Shown here piece after piece: positions 1 through 7,144 of a stretch of 29,278 nucleotides of DNA. The notes under the pieces are model-generated. The model saw only the letters and a program-made list of their open reading frames with translations, did not search any database and was not told the origin of the DNA. The DNA is from CAYWVR01 sp964461715 (GTDB taxonomy: Bacteria; Planctomycetota; Phycisphaerae; FEN-1346). Both the position numbers and the translations under genes were made by a program. The first letter of the stretch is position 1, and every line of letters begins with the position of its first letter. The stretch covers positions 1 through 29,278 of the forward strand of contig CAYWVR010000039.1 of assembly GCA_964461715.1 (NCBI GenBank). Direction: 5' to 3'.

Positions 1-1043
1 TAGGACGCGACCACCAGTTGGTGATCCGTGCGGTCGGGCCGGCCGTGGGGCAGGGCGATGGCCGTCTCTTTCAGCGCTTGTTCGGCCAGCTTCGGGTCGA
101 TCGGGAAGCTCTCTGGCGCGGCGGCGGACCCGTCCAGCGGCTGGGCCAGGGGCGTGCTGTAGGACTTGCTGTAGTCGTACAGCGCCGGATCGTTCGCCCG
201 GCCGGTCTGCCCGACGGCGCGGCCCTCGTGGGTGGCGTCGCCGCCAGTCCGTTTCGCCGTCCCGATGACCAGGCGCCCGAGGCGCTCGCCGTCGATGGCG
301 ATCTCGTAGCCCGCCTCCTCGTCGACCAGCCGCAGGGTCACGCGGGTCGGCTCGACCTTGAATTCGGCGACGGTGAGGGCGTAGACCGGACCGTTCATAT
401 TGTAACGGGCATATCCCGGGCCGAAGGTGGCTCCGATGCGGGCGATCGTGTCGAGCTTGCGGGCCCCCGAGTGCTCGAGGCGGCCGTTCGCGAGACGCAC
501 GCCCTCGGCGGTGCCGGAGATCAGCAGGGGCGGGGCGCCGCGCCGATTGTCATAGCTCTTGTGCGGTATCCCGTGGACCCACACGTCCACCGCCTCGTCG
601 CTCAGGTCGGCCGCCGTCAAGGTCGGCGCCACCCGCAGCAGGCCCTCGCGCTCGCGCCCATCGGCGGCAGCAGTCCACGCGCCTTTATCGCCGTCGCGGG
701 CCAGCCCGGTGTGCACGGTGATGGCGATGTCCAGATCGTCCTGTTTGCGCCGTTCGAGCCGGTAGGTGAAGCTGCCTTTCAGTCGGCCGTCATCGATGGC
801 GAAGCGGTCGGCCTCGATCCGCTGAGGCGTTGGCGATGGCTCCATCGGCACGAGGATCGCCGCGCGCGTCACTTTCCCGTCGTCGATCGCCACGTGCAGC
901 CGCATCCCCGCGTGATGGTCGTTGGCGAAGATCGGCGCCACATCGCCGAGCCACAGTTCGCGATATTCGACCGCCACCGCCGGCCCGCTCAAGACACCGG
1001 TCACGGCGAACACGATAAGAATCAGTTTCCAGGGCAAATGCAT
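1..1043 (-). CDS. Secreted module protein, C-terminus beyond the window
   Basis: The reading frame is open from an ATG at 1043-1041 to the left edge (347 complete codons), so the gene is cut by the window. The N-terminus is a Sec-type signal peptide: a short basic start (MHLPWK), a hydrophobic stretch and an AVA-type cleavage site near residue 24. The mature part is rich in beta-type pattern and contains segments such as DDGRLKGSFTYRL, which resemble the N-terminal modules of the large protein at 7141-9861. It lies 89 bp downstream of the PQQ propeller gene at 1133-2701 on the same strand, so the two are probably one operon. I do not recognise a named family. No catalytic motif is visible. 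A role in an exported complex with the propeller is inference from the fused homologue. No strong Shine-Dalgarno was found before the chosen ATG, but an in-frame upstream ATG is not available because a stop intervenes. Confidence 0.75.
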   Translation of the reverse strand, partial: MHLPWKLILIVFAVTGVLSGPAVAVEYRELWLGDVAPIFANDHHAGMRLHVAIDDGKVTRAAILVPMEPSPTPQRIEADRFAIDDGRLKGSFTYRLERRKQDDLDIAITVHTGLARDGDKGAWTAAADGREREGLLRVAPTLTAADLSDEAVDVWVHGIPHKSYDNRRGAPPLLISGTAEGVRLANGRLEHSGARKLDTIARIGATFGPGYARYNMNGPVYALTVAEFKVEPTRVTLRLVDEEAGYEIAIDGERLGRLVIGTAKRTGGDATHEGRAVGQTGRANDPALYDYSKSYSTPLAQPLDGSAAAPESFPIDPKLAEQALKETAIALPHGRPDRTDHQLVVAS

Positions 1044-1132
1044 GGCCACATCTCGCTTATGCTGATGCCGGCGAGCTTCGCTCGAGCGGCTCGGGTGGTT
1101 GGACTCAGTGACGGATTTCAGCGGGCAGTCGT

Positions 1133-2701
1133 TCAGCGGTTGGCCCGCAGGTCGAAACATGCCGCGCCGCCCATCGTGCGGAGGTAGAGGCGGCCGTCGA
1201 CGATCGGTGTGTCCATCACGACCAGGTAGCCGCTGATGGTCGACGCGGGGAAGGCGTAGTTCATGTTCAGCGGCTTGGGGCCTTTGGGGTCGAGGGTGAA
1301 CCAGGAAGCGCTCCACGGGTTGCCGTGCGAGGCGTCGGACCACAGCAGCAGCTTGTCCTCGGCGATCTGCGGGTGGACGTGCTTCTGCTGCACAATCGTC
1401 TCCGAAAGGATCTTGCCGGTCTGGATGTCGACGGCAAGCAACAGGTGCTGGCGTTTGTCGGCCTTGCGAAATGCCTTGGAAGATTTCGTGTGGCCGGTCC
1501 AGAACCACGCCACGCCGTCGCGCACCGCGTAGCCGGCGCGGGGGCCGGAGTCGGGCTTGGACTGGTGGGTGTATTTCGGACCTTCCGGCAGCGACCAGAG
1601 CTTCTCGGCGCCTTTGAGCGAAATGCGGTAGGCACCCCAGAGGGCGTCGCCTTCGTCGTTGGTGGAAATGTTGATCATGGCGATGTCGCCGACCAGCGGG
1701 ATCGAGCCGGGCGTGTTGCCGTTGCCGGCCTGTCGCCAGAGGACCTTGCCGTTTTTCGGGTCGATCAGGGACATCGTGCCGCCTCTGTAGTTGTGGGCGA
1801 GGATGTACTCGCGGCCGTCGTGTTTCCAGACGCGGGGCGTGGCGAGGTGGGACATGAGTCGCTGCTTGGGATCGACCAGCGTCCAGAGGCGTTCGCCGGT
1901 TTCGATGTCGAAGCCGCACAGGCCGTCGTTGACCAGGGCGGGGGCGACGAGCACGCCGTCGGCGACGCGGGGGGAGGTGTGCGGGCCGCGGACCGATTTT
2001 GCCCACCGCTGCTCCTTCAGCGCCTCGGCCTTGTCCTTCTCGATCCATTCATTGCCGGGCGTCTTCGATTCCCAGAGCAGCCGGCCGGTCTTCGCGTCGT
2101 GGGCGTAGACGCGGCCGGTCGTGCCGACGAAGAAGACCTTGCCATCGCGGTAAACCGGGCTGGAGCCCCAGTCGTTCCGCTTGATCGCGACGCGGTTGAC
2201 GCCCTTGCCCTCGTTGGCGGCGAGCCACTTCTTCTCGCCCGTCTTCGCATCCAGCGCGACCAGGCAATCGTCGGCCGCGATGCTCCAGATATCGGGGTTC
2301 CACCCTTCGCGGTTGCCGACCGTGCGGAAGCTGGTCTTGTCGCCGGCCAGTTTCACGTCGCCGGAGGGGCGGTAGTAGGCGATGAAGATCGTGTCGTCGC
2401 CGATGATCATGCTGGAGGTTCCGCCGGGCAGCACGTCCACGCCGATCGCCTCGCCCTCGCGTCGCTGACCGCCGTACAGCGCCTTGCCGACGCCGGCGTG
2501 GGCGTCTGTGGTTTCAAAGACCTTTCGCGCCTTGGCCAGATCGTCGACCAGCTTGAGGCCCTGCGGCGGGGTCGCGCGGTTGTGGGCGGCGACGTGCGGC
2601 CAATCCGGCGCGTCGTTCGACTGCGCCACGGCGGCGCTGCCCAGGAAAACCGCCAGGAGCGCGGCTGCCATCCCTGCTCGTTGTCGTAATTGACTGCGCA
2701 T
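1133..2701 (-). CDS. Secreted PQQ-like beta-propeller repeat protein
   Basis: A 522-residue protein with a Sec signal peptide ending in AVA-QS near residue 27. The mature protein shows repeated propeller blades of the PQQ_2 type: V/LDAKTGEKKWLA, AHDAKTGRLLWES, FDIETGERLWTL, IDPKNGKVLWRQ and VDIQTGKILSE. Such folds in planctomycetes are usually secreted or surface-bound; there is no cytochrome motif or PQQ-binding tryptophan ring that would show a true quinoprotein dehydrogenase, so enzymatic activity is not claimed. The start is supported by AAAGGA a few bases before ATG 2701. It is the first gene of a likely two-gene operon with the module protein at 1-1043. The segment around GGTSSMIIGDD...YYRPSG has a counterpart (GGTPIIYDGK...YVRPGS) in the propeller half of the protein at 7141-9861, so the two propellers are homologous. 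Confidence 0.88.
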   Translation of the reverse strand: MRSQLRQRAGMAAALLAVFLGSAAVAQSNDAPDWPHVAAHNRATPPQGLKLVDDLAKARKVFETTDAHAGVGKALYGGQRREGEAIGVDVLPGGTSSMIIGDDTIFIAYYRPSGDVKLAGDKTSFRTVGNREGWNPDIWSIAADDCLVALDAKTGEKKWLAANEGKGVNRVAIKRNDWGSSPVYRDGKVFFVGTTGRVYAHDAKTGRLLWESKTPGNEWIEKDKAEALKEQRWAKSVRGPHTSPRVADGVLVAPALVNDGLCGFDIETGERLWTLVDPKQRLMSHLATPRVWKHDGREYILAHNYRGGTMSLIDPKNGKVLWRQAGNGNTPGSIPLVGDIAMINISTNDEGDALWGAYRISLKGAEKLWSLPEGPKYTHQSKPDSGPRAGYAVRDGVAWFWTGHTKSSKAFRKADKRQHLLLAVDIQTGKILSETIVQQKHVHPQIAEDKLLLWSDASHGNPWSASWFTLDPKGPKPLNMNYAFPASTISGYLVVMDTPIVDGRLYLRTMGGAACFDLRANR

Positions 2702-3063
2702 GTTGTTCCTTTCACGGGCATCTGCGGGTTTATTTGCCGAACACGGTCTTGTAACCGTTCACGGCCTCTTGACCGGTCGGGCGCCCCGTGCTCCTGACAA
2801 TCAGAGTAACCCCCCCCGTCACGCAAAACTACCGATCAAAACCCGAAGAGTTGCACCCCGTGCCGAGGTCGGTCCGATAGACGGCCGACCATCAACGCGG
2901 GCGTTGGGTTGCTTGCCCGAATGCGCGACATGCAATGCGACCTCGGTTCCGGCGTCCGAGGGTCCATGAGGGCGAGGATTCACGACAGGCGGCCGCTGAA
3001 AGTCTCCGCGATCCCGTGCGAGTCGTCGGAGTTGAGCTCTCTTGATGAAGGCCGTCCGCCGCC
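2702..3063. other. Intergenic region without a supported gene
   Basis: This 362-bp stretch lies between the start of the PQQ gene and the stop of the XylR-like regulator, both on the minus strand. It should hold the promoter of the PQQ gene and the end of the regulator transcript. I see no convincing -35/-10 pair, no terminator hairpin with a T tract, and no open frame with a ribosome binding site and plausible protein. Confidence 0.5.
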
Positions 3064-4218
3064 CTACTGCCGCCGGAAGCGGTGACGTTTGCGGTAGGCC
3101 CCGGGGGTGTATCCCGTGGCCTTCTTGAAGGCTTGGGTGAAGTGCGACTGGGTAGCGTACCCGCACGTCAAGGCCACGTCGCCGAGGTCCCGGTCGGTCT
3201 GGACCAGCAGGTCCCGGGCCCGCTTCAGGCGGACCCCCCGGATGTACTCGCCCGGGGTGCGGCCCAGGTGCTCGCGGAACGTCTCCAGCAGGGCCTGCCG
3301 CGTCAGGGCCAACTCGTCGGCCAGGTCCCCGGCCGTAAGGCCTCGGCAAGCCCGGGCCTCCACCAGCCTCAGGCCCTCCCGCAGGACCGGGTCGTCGACG
3401 GCAAGGACGTCCGTTGAGGCCCGCTTCACCACCCCCGTCGGGGGCAGCAGGACGGGGGCGTCGGGCGGCGGCCGGCCGCCCATCATCCGATCCAGGAGAT
3501 CGGCCGCGACATACCCCACTTCCTCCCATGGCAGGGCGATGCTCGAGAGGGCCGGCTGGTGGAACTCGCACGTCTGCCGGACGTTGTCCACCCCCATCAC
3601 CGCCACCTCCGTGGGCACGTGGAGCCCCACCTGCTGCGCCACGCGGCAGACGTCTACGGCCAGGGGGTCCCGGCAGCCGAAGACGCCCAGCGGCTTGGGC
3701 CGGTCGGCCAGGGACCGGGCGACCTGGTCGTAGCCGGCCTTCCAGTCCACCAACTCGAACTCCACGATGGCGACGTTCGCCCCCCGCCCCCCGGCCAGCA
3801 CCTCCTTGAAGCCGCGACACCGGGCCTCGCTGTAGCCGTGGCCCGCGATCCCCACGAAAAGGAAGTGGACGAACCCCGCGTCCGCCAAGTGCCGGGCGGC
3901 CAGGCGACCCGTCTCCTCATCGTCGACGCCGACGTGCGGGAAACCCGCCTCCGGAAGGCTCCCGGACGTGTTCACCACCGGCAGACCGCTCTCCCGAAGC
4001 GCCTCGGCCATCGCCTCATTGGCGATGTGGCCGATGACCCCCGCGACCTTCGGATCGGCGACCGCCTCGGCCAGTTCCGCCGGGGTCTGGACCCGGTTCC
4101 AGCCCCACCGGCGATTCCCCAGGAACCGGTGAACCCCGACCGTCACATCGTGGCCCAGTTCGCTGTCAAGCCGGACAAGGGCCACCCGGGTTTCGTATTC
4201 GGGTATCAGTGACGGCAT
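3064..4218 (-). CDS. XylR-type transcriptional regulator (LacI-like sensor plus AraC DNA-binding domain)
   Basis: The product is 384 residues, the usual size for the XylR/AraC family. Residues about 1-270 form a periplasmic-binding-protein-like sugar sensor with typical pieces (GVIGHIANEAMAEALRESGLP, GVDDEETGRLAARHL, GVFGCRD, GVDNVRQTCE). The last about 100 residues are an AraC double helix-turn-helix, with RTPGEYIRGVRLKRARDLL and VALTCGYATQSHFTQAFKKATGYTPGAYR. The start at 4218 is chosen because GGGAGGGAC precedes it and the sensor domain begins at once (MPSLIPEYETRVALVRLD); an upstream ATG at 4365 would add an unrelated leader across the promoter. It is divergent from the PEP-CTERM gene at 4394 and probably controls that side, itself or both. 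Family knowledge says such proteins sense xylose, arabinose or related sugars; the actual ligand is unknown. Confidence 0.9.
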   Translation of the reverse strand: MPSLIPEYETRVALVRLDSELGHDVTVGVHRFLGNRRWGWNRVQTPAELAEAVADPKVAGVIGHIANEAMAEALRESGLPVVNTSGSLPEAGFPHVGVDDEETGRLAARHLADAGFVHFLFVGIAGHGYSEARCRGFKEVLAGGRGANVAIVEFELVDWKAGYDQVARSLADRPKPLGVFGCRDPLAVDVCRVAQQVGLHVPTEVAVMGVDNVRQTCEFHQPALSSIALPWEEVGYVAADLLDRMMGGRPPPDAPVLLPPTGVVKRASTDVLAVDDPVLREGLRLVEARACRGLTAGDLADELALTRQALLETFREHLGRTPGEYIRGVRLKRARDLLVQTDRDLGDVALTCGYATQSHFTQAFKKATGYTPGAYRKRHRFRRQ

Positions 4219-4235
4219 CGCGTCCCTCCCAAAGC

Positions 4236-4264
4236 ATTGTATCGGAGGATACGGGCCGAAACAA
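4236..4264 (-). promoter_or_regulatory. Candidate sigma-70-type promoter for the XylR-like gene
   Basis: On the minus strand TTGTTT (4264-4259) and TACAAT (4241-4236) are separated by 17 bp, a good spacing for a housekeeping promoter. The predicted start point falls close to the Shine-Dalgarno of the gene beginning at 4218, so the leader would be very short. This is pattern matching only. Confidence 0.45.
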
Positions 4265-4294
4265 TAACAAAAACGACACGATTTTGTGCCCGCT

Positions 4295-4326
4295 TTGATA
4301 GACGCCGCCCCCTGCGCGGGTATACT
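4295..4326 (+). promoter_or_regulatory. Possible promoter for the PEP-CTERM gene at 4394
   Basis: TATACT at 4321-4326 is a good -10 match. The best upstream partner, TTGATA at 4295-4300, is 20 bp away, longer than usual. A regulator-assisted promoter would fit, since the divergent XylR-like gene is next to it, but no operator repeat was identified. Confidence 0.3.
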
Positions 4327-4393
4327 CTCATCGTGAGGCCGAGAATCGGGCCGCACACACGTCATTTGAGGTCAAGAACAGGGAGGACATGCG

Positions 4394-5227
4394 ATGCGAA
4401 AGCTTCTGCCAGCACTTCTTTGTGTGGGCCTTCTGGCTGCGGCCACGACCGCCCAGGCGGCGATGATCAACCAGTACGACGCGAGCACGGACACCTGGGA
4501 CGACCAGGTCGGCAGCGCAGACCTCTCACCGCAAGGGGGTGCCGCGATCGCTGTGAGCACGGGGTACTTCTCGAAGGCGTTCACGTTCGATGGTGACGGG
4601 GACTATGCGACGGGGGCCAGCACCTCGGGTGACATTGGCGATAACCCCTTCTCGGTTGAGATGTGGGTTAAGTTCGACGCCCTGACCGACAGCACCGACG
4701 AATACCAGATCATCTGGGAATCGGGCGGCAAGTTCGGGATTCTCGTCGCGCTGTCCAAAGACGGGATGCTGCACTTTGACGTCGGGTCGCGCAATAATCC
4801 GCCTGTTTCGGAGACGACGTTCGATCTGACCTCTCTTTCAGGGGCGGAGAAGGGCAACTTCATCCACATCGTCGGCGTCAATGACGCGGACACGAATAAC
4901 GCCGACGGCGTGCAACTGTACGTCAACGGCACGTCAAGGGATACGGACGTCGGCAACGTGAACTTCGACGGCGGCGACGACAGCGCCTTCGGCTACGGCA
5001 GCGACGGCGGGACCGTTAATAAGATCGGCACCTGGAAAAACGAAGATAAACTCGGCGACCCCGAGGAACTCGATGGCGCGATTGCCCTCGCGCAGATCTA
5101 TAATCACGCCCTGACCGCAACCGAGGTCGAAAACAACTACAACGCCGTCATCCCCGAGCCGGCCACGCTGGCGCTGCTGGGCCTCGGCGGGCTGGGCGTT
5201 CTGCTGAAGCGCCGGCGGACGGCCTGA
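4394..5227 (+). CDS. PEP-CTERM anchored LamG/concanavalin-like secreted protein
   Basis: This 277-residue protein has a signal peptide (MRKLLPALLCVGLL, cleavage near AQA-A). Its central domain resembles LamG/laminin-G-like jelly-roll domains: FTFDGDGDYATG, NPFSVEMWVKFD, NFIHIVGVND, VQLYVNG and IALAQIYNHALTATEV are typical. It ends in a PEP-CTERM signal: VIPEPATLALLGLGG, a short hydrophobic stretch and the basic tail KRRRTA. In known systems this tail is processed by an exosortase, which attaches the protein to the cell surface or releases it into the extracellular matrix. No exosortase lies in the window. The start has GGGAGGAC just upstream; an ATG five bases earlier is in another frame. It is transcribed away from the XylR-like regulator and is followed by a second PEP-CTERM gene whose tail is almost identical at DNA level, suggesting a recent shared origin of the sorting tails. 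Confidence 0.88.
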   Translation: MRKLLPALLCVGLLAAATTAQAAMINQYDASTDTWDDQVGSADLSPQGGAAIAVSTGYFSKAFTFDGDGDYATGASTSGDIGDNPFSVEMWVKFDALTDSTDEYQIIWESGGKFGILVALSKDGMLHFDVGSRNNPPVSETTFDLTSLSGAEKGNFIHIVGVNDADTNNADGVQLYVNGTSRDTDVGNVNFDGGDDSAFGYGSDGGTVNKIGTWKNEDKLGDPEELDGAIALAQIYNHALTATEVENNYNAVIPEPATLALLGLGGLGVLLKRRRTA

Positions 5228-5273
5228 CCTCCGCCTTCCCCCGCCCGAGCGGGCGGCGACTGTGAACGAACCG

Positions 5274-5305
5274 CGTGGCCGGTCGCGTCGAATCGGCCGG
5301 CCACG
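5274..5305. repeat. Intergenic hairpin with a 9-bp perfect stem
   Basis: CGTGGCCGG at 5274-5282 pairs with CCGGCCACG at 5297-5305 around a 14-base loop. It lies between the two PEP-CTERM genes. There is no T tract next to it; it may stabilise or attenuate a shared transcript. Confidence 0.5.
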
Positions 5306-5325
5306 TGTCCTTGGCCGACGTGCCC

Positions 5326-5346
5326 GGGGCAGACCGCCCCTTCTTT
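5326..5346 (+). terminator. Weak terminator-like hairpin
   Basis: GGGGC (5326-5330) pairs with GCCCC (5336-5340) and is followed directly by TTCTTT. The stem is only five base pairs, so this could equally be chance in GC-rich DNA. Confidence 0.25.
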
Positions 5347-5407
5347 GCACCACGAGCAGCCACGCGCAATCTGCGCGACGACTCCGGGGAAGAAGGAGAA
5401 CCGCCCC

Positions 5408-6204
5408 ATGGCATCCCGTACCCCGAGCCCCCGTTTCCTGGTCGCCATCTGTTGGGTCGCCCTGACCGCTCTGGCCGCCCTGGCGGCCGCGCCCCGCGCC
5501 GCCCTGGGCCAGGCAAAAGAGACTCCCGGGTGGACCGTCGATTCGGCCGCCGAGTGGACCGACGCCGCCGGTGCCGCCCCCGACTTCACCTTGGGAGACG
5601 GGCTGGCCACGCCGAACGCGGCCGGCGCCACATTCGGCAGCCGCGTCCAGATGTTCACCGAGAAGCAGGTGTTCCACGCGATGACGCTGCGCCAGTCCCC
5701 CGCGTGGGGCGCATCGCAGTGGACCGACGTGCCGGCGATGCTTCCGCTGGACGCCGCCGGCAAGCCGCATGGCGACGACGCCCCGGTGTTCCTCTCCCCG
5801 GCCGCCGGCGACTACTGGTACTTCAACGCCATGCGCAACGGCGATTGGCTGTATGGCCAACGCTACCAGGCGTGGCACAGTACCGACATGCAGACCTGGT
5901 CCCCATGGAAAGACAGCGTCGGCCTGGAGATCAACAGCGCGGAATACGACAACGGCGAGTTCTTCTTTCACTATGGGAATGACAAGGACCCGCGCCTGCT
6001 GGTGGACGGCAACCTGAACGACAGCTACGCCGTCTCATCCGACCGCACCGATCACGGTCTCCTGTTCAAAAACAGCGGCAGTGACGTGGCCGCCTTTCGC
6101 GACCTGGACGGAACGCACCACATCATCTATGAGGACTGGTCGCCGTTCAGCGACCCGAACTACCCGCACTGGGAGGCGATGAGCCCCAACCAGGCACGCT
6201 GGGA
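5408..6204 (+). CDS. Secreted propeller-like protein, 5' part before the assembly gap
   Basis: The ATG at 5408 has AAGGAG about ten bases upstream and is followed by a signal peptide (ASRTPSPRFLVAICWVALTALAALAA, cleavage near ALG-Q). The frame runs open for 265 residues into the Ns at 6205. The visible part has features of five-bladed beta-propeller proteins related to glycoside hydrolase families 32/43 or sialidases: DAPVFLSPAAGDYWYFNAMRNG, YQAWHSTDMQTWSPWKD, and DGTHHIIYEDWSPF. The W-x-S-x-D-x-x-TW pattern is typical of such blades. No catalytic assignment is safe because the middle is missing. The 3' part at 6305-6758 is very probably the same gene. Its product would be an exported, PEP-CTERM-anchored protein co-located with another PEP-CTERM protein and a sulfatase. 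Confidence 0.75.
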
Positions 6205-6304
6205 NNNNNNNNNNNNNNNNNNNNNNNNNNNNNNNNNNNNNNNNNNNNNNNNNNNNNNNNNNNNNNNNNNNNNNNNNNNNNNNNNNNNNNNNNNNNNNNN
6301 NNNN
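6205..6304. other. Assembly gap of 100 Ns
   Basis: A run of exactly 100 Ns is the conventional filler for a scaffold gap of unknown size. The open frames on the two sides do not agree across 100 bases, so the true length is different or the gap hides a frame change. Confidence 0.97.
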
Positions 6305-6758
6305 CAAGACCCATCCGGACCCGACCGTCGGTTTCGCCGAGGGCGAGTTCCTCATGATCATCCAGGCCAACGACGGCTACGAGGGGGACGACGGCTTCTC
6401 TACGAACGGCGACATGGCCACCCTCACCAGCGCAGGGCCGTGGGTGGACGCCGTGCAGGCCCGCGCCGGCGTGGACACCGACGGCGATGGAATCGTTGAC
6501 GTGTGGACCGCATGGGAGGACGTTGTGGAAGCCTACGGCCGAATCGAGGGCTTCGCGAAGGTCTTCTCGGTCGACCCGGCCGCGATGGACCTGAGCAGCC
6601 TGCCGGAAGGCTACGGCATCGCTTTCGAGTTCAGCACCGCCGACATCGGGGCCGTGATGGATTCTTTGACCATCGAGTCCCAGCCGATTCCCGAGCCGGC
6701 GACGCTGGCGCTGCTGGGCCTCGGCGGCCTGGGGCTGCTCCTTCGCCGCAGGCGGTAA
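6305..6758 (+). CDS. 3' part of the gapped secreted protein, ending in a PEP-CTERM tail
   Basis: The frame is open from 6306 immediately after the gap (KTHPDPTVGFAEGEFLMI) to TAA at 6756-6758, so the first ATG at 6354 is internal and not a real start. HPDPTVGFAEGEF again fits a five-bladed propeller enzyme fold. A DTDGDGIVD segment resembles a calcium-binding acidic loop. The C-terminus has IPEPATLALLGLGG, a hydrophobic helix and LLRRRR, the complete PEP-CTERM sorting signal. Its last about 60 bases are nearly identical to those of the gene at 4394-5227. I take it as the end of the gene that begins at 5408. Confidence 0.8.
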
Positions 6759-7140
6759 GTTCGTGGGGCCTTGTCGGTTGAGACAACAAGGGAGGCGCCG
6801 GCCGGCGGTGGCGCCCGCGCCTGGAAGGGCGACCGGGGCGACCGGCGCCCGGGTGGCCGTCGCAGCCCCAGAGTCTGCGAACTGGAGTCCCGGCACGTAA
6901 GTCCCGCTTGCCGACGACGCTCCCCGCCGGACCTTTTTCACCGCCACTGGCGTGGACGGTGAACGGTTTAACCTCGGCCGCACCCTCTTCGCGGACTCGT
7001 ATGCCAAAGAAGATATCCACCATGAAAACGGCGTCCAACACGTGGGCGGCGGGCGTGGCGGTGGTGTTGCCGACGGCAACGGTTTCCGAAACCGGGTGGC
7101 CCGTGCTTGGCCCGGACCCGCGAACCAGGAGGGACCCAAC
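6759..7140. other. Intergenic region, 382 bp, with an uncertain short frame
   Basis: The stretch lies between the PEP-CTERM gene and the module/propeller gene at 7141. GGCGCC at 6794-6799 and 6810-6815 can form a short GC stem. The only frame worth mentioning is the short one ending at 7144, listed separately. No clear promoter was found. Confidence 0.45.
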
Positions 7141-7144
7141 ATGA
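7022..7144 (+). CDS. Possible 40-codon leader ORF overlapping the next start
   Basis: ATG at 7022 opens a 40-residue frame (MKTASNTWAAGVAVVLP...) whose TGA overlaps the ATG of the next gene as ATGA at 7141-7144. AAGAAG lies upstream. The peptide begins like a short signal sequence but ends in a proline/arginine-rich tail and has no known relatives that I recognise. The overlap could couple translation to the large gene, or it may be chance in GC-rich DNA. Confidence 0.2.
   Translation: MKTASNTWAAGVAVVLPTATVSETGWPVLGPDPRTRRDPT

Noticed and set aside
18..1187. 389-codon plus-strand open frame at the left edge
   Set aside because: The minus strand has a better frame with signal peptide and module-like sequence; the plus translation is an antisense shadow.
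1325..2689. 454-codon plus-strand open frame opposite the PQQ gene
   Set aside because: It mirrors a real gene with a signal peptide and propeller repeats; its own translation is low-complexity Gly/Ala/Arg/Val and has no domain.
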